Assembly (NCBI GenBank): GCA_963556695.1
Contig: CAUWAG010000004.1
Location: forward strand, 3,472,001-3,536,000
Origin: Anthostomella pinea
Taxonomy: Eukaryota; Ascomycota; Sordariomycetes; Xylariales; Xylariaceae
Direction of reading: 5' to 3'
DNA: 64,000 nt
Both the position numbers and the translations under genes were made by a program. Positions 56,148-64,000 of this stretch are shown here, piece by piece. Each line of letters begins with the position of its first letter. The first letter of the stretch is position 1. The notes under the pieces were generated by a model that made no database searches, was not told where the DNA came from, and was given only the letters and a program-made list of their open reading frames with translations.

Positions 56148-57720
56148 ATGAGGCTCATCAACGTCGATACTTTCGAAGTCCAAGAGTTTGTGGGCACTCC
56201 CGACTACTTCTTTCCCAGATATGCGATTTTGTTACACACATGGGGGCCCCGAAGAAGTCTCCTATCAGGACATCCATGATCTCGACCTTGCCCGCCAGGA
56301 GGAAGGCTTCTACAAGATCAGGAAATGTTGCGAGCAGGCTCGAGCTGATGGGTTGGCCTGGGCATGGGTCGACACTTGCTGTATCGACAAGACATCGAGC
56401 GCTGAGTTGTCCGAGGCTATTAAATCGATGTTCAAGTGGTACCAGTTCGCCTCTGCTTGCTACGCCTGCATTGGTGATGTCGCTTCTTGGTCGGATTTGA
56501 GGACACCTTCCGGACCGACAAACTTTTCGATCAGAAAGGAAGACGGCCCAAATGGTTGGGTAGAGGTTGGACTCTGCAAGAACTCATCGCTCCACTCCAC
56601 ATCCTGTTCTTTTCCAAGACATGGGGTTTCATGGGCACAGAAGAGTCACAAGTCGATGCCCTCAGTCACCGGACGCAGATTCCAGTCAGTATTCTGAAAC
56701 GCGAGACTTCCCTGTCATCTATCCAATCGTATCACGGATGAAATGGGCTTCATTCAGGTCAACGACGAGAATTGAAGATGAAGCTTACTGCTTGCTTGGG
56801 ATTTCTGACGTCACTATGCCTCTCCTCTATGGCGAAGGCGACAAGGCATTTCGCCGCCTACAGGCAGAGATCCTGAGTTCTGCTCACGGCCACACTCTTT
56901 TCCTTGGGTACATTGGCTCCGACAACGGACACGACGAAAAAGATACTTCCGGGGAACCCATGCGTTCGCTATTACATGAGGTTTATCACGGAAAGGTTGA
57001 CAATATCATCGTTCGACCTGCGTCGACTCCTGGATGGATCCCTGAAGAGATCACCTCTTGTCCGGAGTTCCCGTTCAAGTGGGAGTCTCCGCAACTCACC
57101 GCCTCGGGGATTCACTTGAACCTACCATTGAAGCAACATTGCCTTGATATTGGTGCTGCGTCGAGCGTATTCCCCGAGTTCGTAGCACTGTCCCTGCTAT
57201 ACCCGCCAAATGTTCCTCGCCAAAATATATACCTTGATGCCTTCACTTGTCTGCTGCCAGACAGTTAATGCCTCTTCGCTAGGTACTTACTCGGCCCAGA
57301 TCTGTCTGATAATTCGATGGAGCCTATCATACTATATCCCATAGGTCAACACCGTTGGGTGCCGCTAAAGGAAGTGTTGGCATGGGACACCAAAACCGCT
57401 GTGATAAAGCAACAAGATACTACTAGTCAGAGACTTAAATTGTAATGGAACTGGGTGAAGAGCCCGTGCTGGGTTGGAAAACCCTGAGGGCATCTTATGA
57501 TGTTGCTCGCGGAGGTTACTCGTGTGTCTTCGAGCACATGCATACTGACCAGTCTACACTCCTCAGGATACATATCCCATCCGAGTCAGGTTCTTGTCTC
57601 GTTTACTTCGAGCCCTGGGCACAAGAACTTGAGTGCACAATAGATATCAGCTCTATCTTGGGTTCGTTCGGCGTATGGGACAGGACCAGTGGTGGAAATC
57701 AGCGTACCAGTCGCGCATGA
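56148..57720 (+). pseudogene. HET-domain gene, degenerate
   Basis: Opens MRLINVDTFEVQEFVG, the usual start of HET (heterokaryon incompatibility) proteins. Further HET blocks are found in different frames: YAILLHTWGP, then EEVSYQD; KIRKCCEQARADGL and WAWVDTCCIDKTSSAELSEA; RGWTLQELIAP; and MKWASFRSTTRIEDEAYCLL, then MPLLYGEGDKAFRRLQ. Shifts occur at the G5 run 56242-56246, near 56,485 and near 56,720. An in-frame TAA at 57,266-57,268 (explained by CAA) breaks the downstream part, and another follows at about 57,442. HET domains trigger cell death after fusion of unlike hyphae; this copy cannot make an intact one. No NACHT or WD40 part follows, so the ancestor was a short HET protein or lost its partner domains. 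Confidence 0.8.
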
Positions 57721-58162
57721 TGATTGCCCTGCAGAAATGGTGGCCACCATTCACGCTTTCATTCAAGGTCCAAACACGACATTCAAACCAGAATTACGCA
57801 TACGAAAGCTTCTGACCCAACCCAGCTCAGACGAGTAGGCGGTGAGCTGTATAGACCTGCTCCTGAAGGCGCTGGGGGGTCCGGTAGTGCGTGACGGCTT
57901 CACAGTATGGTACAGCGTTCTCCTGACGGGACCCGACCTAGTTTACTGCTTTGGGATGCGAAGGATGGTCGTACACTAAGACTAGTTGTTACTTGTATTT
58001 CTCGTCTCGTATATAGGGTCCTGATCAATAATTTTGCTTTCATCGCCCGTAACTTTTGTGACCGCAAACCTCCTCTCCGGGCCCAAGGAATAAAATGCTC
58101 ACAGCCTGTAGTCTACCAAGCCGCCTGTGACCACTCTTCTCCACTCTTCTTTCACCAAATGC
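57721..58162. other. Spacer
   Basis: Possibly further decayed HET-gene 3' sequence; nothing recognisable. Confidence 0.35.
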
Positions 58163-58780
58163 CTAAGAACTTGATCCCATCCTTCTACACCACTCACTCC
58201 CCCCATCCGCCGCCAAACCCCCGTCTCCATCACCATCCCCTCTGTCCGAGCCAGTCCTCCCACTCAACGCCGAACGAGCACTCTGCCATTCCTCCGGCAC
58301 CTCAGACTCCACCTCCACCTCCACCGCAGGCCGCAAGTCGAAGCCCCCTCCCTTCGCATCCCCATCAGGCCGCCGTCCCATATCCACGTCCCTGCCCTCC
58401 GCCGCCGCCGCCTCAGCCTCCCGCTTAGCCTCCATCGTCTGCTTCCGCCTCCGAATGCGCTGGCTCAGACCGTATGCTACCACTGCCGACATGATGACAA
58501 CCAGCAAGGCGACGCCGACTGCGATGCCGGCTATAGAGCCGACGCTGAGGTTGTGGTTGTGGTTGGTATGTCGGGGTTGGAGGGGTGAGATTGTTGTTGT
58601 TGTTGGTGATGAAAGCCATGATGGCGGTGAGAGGGCTTGTGAGAGATGTGAGATATGTGGGGATATGTCGATGTGATGGGGTTGTGGTATGCTGGGCGGG
58701 ATCATGCCGATGAGATATGCTTCGCTGCTGCTCGCGAGCAGTGCCGGTAGTAGGTAGAGATAAAGCGGTGAACGTCTCAT
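58163..58780 (-). CDS. Small single-pass membrane protein with signal peptide
   Basis: Single exon, 205 residues. Residues 1-21 (RRSPLYLYLLPALLASSSEA) form a signal peptide. Residues 22-78 are Ser/Thr/Pro/His-rich and probably O-glycosylated. Residues 79-104 (SVGSIAGIAVGVALLVVIMS...) make one transmembrane helix with small-residue spacing. An immediate stop-transfer cluster QRIRRRKQ follows, then an acidic, Gly/Asp-rich cytosolic tail (GDGDGDGGLAADGG). This plan resembles the many fungal mid2/WSC-like or mucin-type wall sensors in outline only; no cysteine motif or WSC domain is present. Function unknown. Confidence 0.6.
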   Translation of the reverse strand: MRRSPLYLYLLPALLASSSEAYLIGMIPPSIPQPHHIDISPHISHLSQALSPPSWLSSPTTTTISPLQPRHTNHNHNLSVGSIAGIAVGVALLVVIMSAVVAYGLSQRIRRRKQTMEAKREAEAAAAEGRDVDMGRRPDGDAKGGGFDLRPAVEVEVESEVPEEWQSARSALSGRTGSDRGDGDGDGGLAADGGSEWCRRMGSSS

Positions 58781-59601
58781 GGTTCGGTATAGGATGGTGT
58801 CGGAGTGGTCTCAAAGTGATATAGGGGCTGCCAATGCAGCTTCAGAACAGCATGGCTCAGAAAAGGACTTGAAACTTCAGAAACTCACGAAAGCCCGCTC
58901 CGTCGGGAGGAACTCGGTCGGAGGCCTGCATCTATCCTATAATTATCTACCAAAATTGACCCATCCACGGGCCATGGTCGAGATACAGCGACCCATCTGC
59001 CGTGCGCCAGCCAGCACTTGAGGCTCCGGCGGGCAGGCGGCTCATGCTAGCGCGGCTCCGAGGCAGACGGTCGCTCTCGCCGGCCCGCGAAAAAAGGGGC
59101 GGCTACCAGCAAGATGCAAAATTTGTCTTTATTCGAAGGTTTTCTTGCTGGCTGTCTATACGCTGATTCGAACATGCACACACTGGCGAGTATCTACAAC
59201 GCCGCGGTTCAATGTGGATGACAATGAACGCCATTCCACGGATAACTCCTTTGCTCCTAAAAATACAGACACGTGGAGAGTCGCCGTCTGGTGCCTCTTG
59301 CTTGGTTAATTAGAACAGTCGCCGAGTCAACCGATATTAATAAGTAAGATTTAATGTCGCTAGGTTGGTGTAGTCGCCGGATAAAAAGAGCCGCAAGCTA
59401 CCGCCGTTTCTAGGCAACTCCTTTACGGGCATGTAAGGGCTACCTGCAGGCTATTACCCTGCTAAGCTATAAAAAATCTAACTTATTCTTATCGTTATTA
59501 TATGTAAGTCTTACTTAAACCTATTATATTAAAATATAACTTTATATTACTATTACGGTTATAAATATAGAACTAAGTTAAATGAAAATCGTTTATATAT
59601 A
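58781..59601. other. Spacer grading into AT-rich block
   Basis: GC-normal to about 59,430, without a gene; AT-rich afterwards. Confidence 0.5.
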
Positions 59602-60045
59602 ACGTAAATAATAAGCGAGCTGTGAATATAAGCGAGCGGCGAGGTAGGGCTTATATATATAAAAAAGTCGGTGCGTAACCGTTGGTCTACCTTTTATAAA
59701 AAAATCAAAAAAATCAAAGACTTGCTATATTTAATATAGCCTTCTTTATAAAGAATAATAATATGTAATAATTGTTTTTCATTAATTAAATAGACTGTAT
59801 ATTATAAAAAAGCTTTTTTATAACGATAGTTTTAGCATATTTGAAGATAAATCTTGAAATAAAATAGCTATAAACCGGGAAAAAGTGATACTGATGTATT
59901 TTTTAAGTTATAAACTTAGAAAAAAAAGGTCCGAAATATTTTGGATTTTTTTCCCATTAAGTTGAAAATTAACGTATCGCCATTTTTTATATAAAAGCCT
60001 CATCTCGTAGCTCGCTTATATTTGCAGCTGGCTTATCATTTACGT
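59602..60045. mobile_element. 444 bp MITE with long terminal inverted repeats, pogo-related
   Basis: The left end starts ACGTAAATAATAAGCGAG. The right end, read inward, starts ACGTAAATGATAAGCCAG, and similarity extends about 70 bp on each side. TA flanks both ends (59600-59601 and 60046-60047). Ends and the subterminal AAGCGAG repeat match those of the pogo copies once transitions are allowed for. No coding capacity. Confidence 0.8.
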
Positions 60046-60370
60046 TAAGCTTATTTTTTAAATAATGAAACATTTTTTAACTCGTTTTAAGCTTTTTTAT
60101 TACTAATCGTATTTAATAAACGTTACCTACAATTTTAAACACTTTTATTACTTCGTGATAAAAAATACTTATTTTTCGCCTTTTAAAGTTTTTTGACATT
60201 AAATGAACTTTAAAATATTTTTAATGGATTTTATTGGTATATACATTATGACTGGTTAAAAAAAGTCGTTTTATTTGTTTAAACATTATTAAAAGCTAAA
60301 AAGGCTATTATTTATACAGTTATATAAAAAAGTAGTAATAAAAGGATACCCTTTATATTAAAATTATATA
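60046..60370. other. AT-rich block
   Basis: No gene. RIP-type composition between the MITE and the second pogo element. Confidence 0.6.
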
Positions 60371-61188
60371 ACGTAGCTGACAAGGGAGTTGGCATTACAA
60401 GCGAGTTGGCACTCATCATGAACTTTCCAACCAACACAATTCAAACCATTATATCTCCACTAACAACAATGACACCGCGTTACAATGAATCAGACTTATA
60501 GGTAACTGTCTAAGCTAAACGCCGTGACCCTCATATTTCTATATTTCAGCTTGCGGAACTCTTTAATATCCTTTATTCCACTTTGAGCAATAAAATCAAA
60601 GGAATGCCATCACGACGCGACAGCATGCCCAATACTTTGAAACTTACGGTTTTTGAAGAGAATGCTATTCTGTTCTTCATTCTTGACCTGGATGCGCGAG
60701 CATTTCTACCCCGGCACAGTTATATTGAAGATATGGCAAATCAATTGTTGGCAGCACGTAGGGCTGGACACATTGGAAAGAACTGGATACAGAACTTCAT
60801 TTCACGCATACCAGGCCTCCGGAGGCGTTTTTATCGGAGGATGGACTACCAGAGGGTCTTGAATAGAGATCTTGACGCATATTGCGCGTGGTTTTGCCAA
60901 GTTGTAGCAGTAATTGCAAAACATGGTATCCAAGACGTAGATATTTACAACTTTGACGATACTGGGTTTATGATAGGCATTATTGGGTCCAGCATAGTCG
61001 TTATAAGTGCCAAAAGACGTGACAGGCCTAAACAAGCTCAGCAAAGTAACAGAGAATAGTTTACAGTAATCTCTGCTATTAATGCTGATGGTTGGGTGGT
61101 CCCGCCGTTCATCATTCTACAGGGCAAAACCCACCTCGCGTCATGGTATCACAACACGACATTACCACGCAATTAAAAGGTGGCTATG

Positions 61189-61444
61189 TGTGATGGTTCT
61201 ACTATCCATCAGGTCTAGCAATGGTCCATATGGTCCTCGGGTCACGTGACTGAGCACGTGACTAATCGGACGATAGGTTGATCTATGCCCTGGTGGGTCT
61301 GGTGGTGGACGACTGCCCACATCTAGCTGCCCACCAACTCAGGTGTATCTCCAGAACTTTTTTTTCCTTTAACCAGTGTTCGTTATATGTCAATATTTGA
61401 TAAGGGTCCCTGTATACTTGCAATACATTTACGAAATTGTAACA
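61189..61444 (+). mobile_element. 256 bp solo LTR inside the pogo gene
   Basis: Begins TGTGATGG and ends TTGTAACA. Flanks are CTATG (61184-61188) and CCGTG (61445-61449). The empty site in the other pogo copy reads CCGTG, so the left duplicate has suffered one C-to-T and one G-to-A change. The first 207 bp match the LTR upstream of the LINE at 24,736. Confidence 0.85.
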
Positions 61445-61723
61445 CCGTGTCTGACAATGGATGGACTAGAAATGAGATCGGTTTGAAATGGATTCAGCAT
61501 TTTGATAAGTATACCAGACCGCATATGACTCCTGGTAAACGCCTCCTCATCCTAGATAGTCACGAAAGCCACAATTCCCAGATCTTTGAGAATTATTGCC
61601 AGAATAATAGCATCATTACTCTTTATATGCCTGCCCACTTGTTACACAGGCTCCAGCCTTTAGATATCAGTTGTTTTAACCCACTTAAATAAGCTTATAG
61701 TCGATTAATTGAGGATCTCATGC

Positions 61724-61893
61724 TGTTGAATACACGGATGTTGATTGATTATATTGATTGTTCTGCTCTGCGTGCAGAAATTGATCATCTGTCTTCTTGG
61801 TGGGTCATATGCCCTATGTGTCTCTGCACTACTGAAGATCTTTTGGTGCCTATCTCTAGCTCTCATTCAATACATTCGTGCTAGTATCTAACA
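61724..61893 (+). mobile_element. 170 bp mini solo LTR inside the pogo gene
   Basis: Begins TGTTGAATAC and ends GTATCTAACA, with matching inverted ends. Flanks CATGC (61719-61723) and CATCC (61894-61898) are one base apart; the empty site in the other copy is CATCT. The small size fits a TRIM-like or copia-type LTR. Confidence 0.75.
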
Positions 61894-62647
61894 CATCCGG
61901 CGTCATATAACCAATGTTTCAAAGGAGGACTTTCTCGCAGCATTTTTTAAAACACACAATGCTACTATGACACTAGAAAACGTTCGAGCAGGTTTTAGTG
62001 CCACTGGCCTTATTCCTTTTGACCCAGAAAGTGTCATTTCAAAGCTGGATGCTGTCACTGTCGTATGAACAATGTTGCCAGACCCCAATCTGCCACACAC
62101 TATTTAGACTTTGAAGACGCCTACCACCATTAGTAAACCGGTAAATCAATCAGTTTATATCCAAAATTGAGTCAGAAACCACCAAGAAAGCTCACTTATA
62201 TCAATAATTGATGTATTAAGCTCGTTTTCAAAGGTTACATACGGTCTTATACATAAGGTCATTTGGTTGAGACCCAGGTTCGCGAGCTAGAGGAGGCCAA
62301 TCACATATTAAGTAAATACTGAAAATAAAAAAGAAATATCTGATAAAAAGAGGAATACTTTCTGTTAAAAATGCAGTAAGTCTTCAGGCTACAAAGGATA
62401 GTACTGAGCTGGCAAGACAGGAAATGGGTGAAGATAGTCGTTATCCAAGGAGGACGGCAGCGCGTGAGTAACGGTGTGGCATTTGCAACAACACTGGCTA
62501 TAATGCGCGAACTTGTACAATAGATATAGAAACCTCTGAGGAAGAAGAATCCGATTGATTGAATTGAATTGAATGTGTTGTGGTGAAGTTATTTAACCTG
62601 GTAGTTAAAGAGTTCATGACAAGTAACAACTCGCTTGTCAGCTACGT

Positions 62648-62969
62648 TATATAATTACTTTTTATTTTACTTTTTATACCTAATAAATAGTTTAAGTTCA
62701 TTTATATATATAAAAAGGGTTTTTTTTAATGCGCTTTTAATATTAGCTTTAGTATTTTTTATAGTTATTTTAAACAAATTTTATTGTTTTTATTATTATA
62801 TTAACGTTTTTTTTGTAATCTAGGTTTTAAATAACTTAGCGTATTTTTAATCAATTTATTCTTTATATAATATCTACTTTTTGGATTTAAAGCGTTCTAA
62901 TTTATATTTTAAAGGTGATTTAAGTAATTGTTATTTTCAATAAATAAATATTAATATTAAGTAATTTAA
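62648..62969. other. AT-rich block
   Basis: RIP-type sequence, no gene. Confidence 0.6.
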
Positions 62970-63291
62970 TGTGACGAGCCGTCTAACCTACAAGGCTAAA
63001 GGGTTCTATAGGGTTTATGTTCTTAGGTAAGTCAACACAAAGGACGATAGAGGTTTCTGTCAACTAGAAGACACTCCGATGCTTGATCCAAGGTGATCCT
63101 GCTCACTGGCTCACCATGGTGATCCAGTGATCCAAATTCTTAGCCACGTGACCCAGGTTCTGCTAGTCACGTGATCTGTGTACCGTTGCTCCGATTTCTC
63201 CACTGGTCAGCACCACACTCACTGGTGAACCTGTTTCTAATTGTCTCCTCTGGGCCTGTTATCAGGCCGTACTGTTTGTTGGTTTGTAACA
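62970..63291 (-). mobile_element. Deleted, inverted copy of the 518 bp LTR
   Basis: Reverse-complement alignment to 50152-50669 runs from TGTTACAAACC (at 63291) to GGCTCGTCACA (at 62970), with about 190 bp missing from the middle, including the TATA box. Both termini are intact. The 5 bp flanks no longer match. Confidence 0.85.
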
Positions 63292-64000
63292 CTTATATAA
63301 TATACATATTATTAAACAGTTTTTTAAAGTCACTATATATAATTATGCGTTATTAACGACTTGAATAAGTATAATCTTTTAATCAGTAAATAACCCATTT
63401 TTAAGAAGATAATCCTATTTTTAAATCTATTAATATAGTTATCAGTTTTTTTTAGTTTTTTTTCAGTTTTAAACTAAACAGTTAAATTTAATATTTAAAA
63501 ATTATATAGTAATTATAAAAGATAAAAGAACAAGTGTCGGTATAATATTATATAAATTCAAAATTTAATTGGTTTTTTTCGTTTTATAAAAACTAATAAT
63601 ACTTAAATTAATTCATATATTGTTTTCATTTTTTCATTTGTATAATTTGTCACGTTTTAATCATTAAATAAGTCCTTTTTATTATATATTATATTATTAA
63701 ATTTGATTATAAAATTTTAATTATAACTTAAAAATTTTACTTTTTATAAATCAATTTTTATTTTAAAAAGGTAAATTTACCAATAAATCTTGGATCCATT
63801 AGATACCGGATTGTTAGGTCACTTAGCCAGACCTTCGAGTCCAGCTAGACCTCACAATCCAACCATCAGTAAGATTAGACCTTGACCAAATACTCGAGTA
63901 TTATGATTGATCGTTCAAGCCTGTTCCAATAATAAGGATATATAGATTGAAAATTAATTAGCGTTTATTCTATTTTAAACGCTTAGATTTATTACTCACG
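63292..64000. other. AT-rich block with a short GC-normal island
   Basis: Gene-free. The strip 63,785-63,950 is GC-normal and probably another insertion, but I could not fix its ends. Confidence 0.45.

Larger units (their letters stand above)
60469..62560 (+). pseudogene. Pogo-type DDE transposase pseudogene, second copy
   Basis: The ATG at 60469 is followed after eleven codons by a stop. The longest piece (60583-61059) includes the HTH and CENP-B-like region and the first catalytic motif DIYNFDDTGF with its Asp intact. After an LTR insertion the gene resumes: LLILDSHESH, then HRLQPLDISCF (second and third Asp). It is cut again by a second LTR near 61,720. The tail carries a zinc knuckle, CGICNNTGYNARTC, whose expected His is Tyr (CAT to TAT). 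At least seven stops lie in frame. Together the two copies show that the ancestral protein was HTH, DDD catalytic core, coiled coil and knuckle. Confidence 0.8.
60371..62647 (+). mobile_element. Pogo/Fot1-type transposon, both ends present, two LTRs inside
   Basis: Left end ACGTAGCTGACAAGGGAG (60371) and right end CTCGCTTGTCAGCTACGT (to 62647) are inverted repeats flanked by TA (60369-60370 and 62648-62649). Without the two LTR insertions and their target duplications the element is about 1.84 kb. Confidence 0.9.

Overview
The window reads as nuclear DNA of a filamentous ascomycete (Pezizomycotina). Evidence: short 50-180 nt introns with GTAAGT-type donors and CTAAC/CTGAC branch points; fungal-type families (HET domain, fungal rhodopsin-like membrane protein, amidoligase, AKR-RidA fusion); and a split between GC-balanced genic DNA and very AT-rich, gene-free blocks dense in C-to-T and G-to-A damage, the pattern left by repeat-induced point mutation (RIP). 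No species can be named from sequence alone.

Layout. 0.4-8 kb: a broken large gene of a fungal family I associate with 'ipa' proteins (minus), an intact aldo/keto reductase-RidA fusion (plus) and a Gfd2/YDR514C-type exonuclease-fold gene (minus), with a 37 bp LINE micro-insertion between the last two. 8.3-13.6 kb: no convincing protein gene, two tRNA-like Pol III-style elements. 13.6-16.3 kb: a seven-helix fungal rhodopsin-family gene and a GNAT acetyltransferase. 17.8-19.5 kb: an amidoligase pseudogene. 19.8-24.6 kb: transposon relics, a coiled-coil ORF and the first AT-rich block.

24.6-36.7 kb is a transposon stack: a Tc1-type HTH fragment, cut by an LTR, cut by a 5.6 kb Tad-like LINE, whose 3' tail abuts an inverted partial copy of the same LINE. 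A 3.2 kb AT desert follows, then a pogo/Fot1-type transposase pseudogene.

39.2-58.8 kb is a conserved housekeeping segment: NUP133, an AFG1-type mitochondrial ATPase, a TRAPPC2L/Tca17-type TRAPP subunit, mitochondrial malonyl-CoA:ACP transacylase, AP-3 mu and MPP10, then a wrecked HET gene and a small single-pass membrane protein. A short RIP-damaged element with near-palindromic ends, carrying two solo LTRs with perfect target duplications, sits between the transacylase and AP-3 mu genes.

59-64 kb is again transposon territory: a MITE whose ends match the pogo family, a second pogo copy interrupted by two solo LTRs, and a deleted inverted copy of the 518 bp LTR. The housekeeping genes act in separate processes (nuclear pore, mitochondria, vesicle traffic, ribosome biogenesis) and do not form a pathway cluster. 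I see no new enzymatic system. The most informative material is the nested-insertion record, including several elements resolvable to single bases by their target-site duplications.
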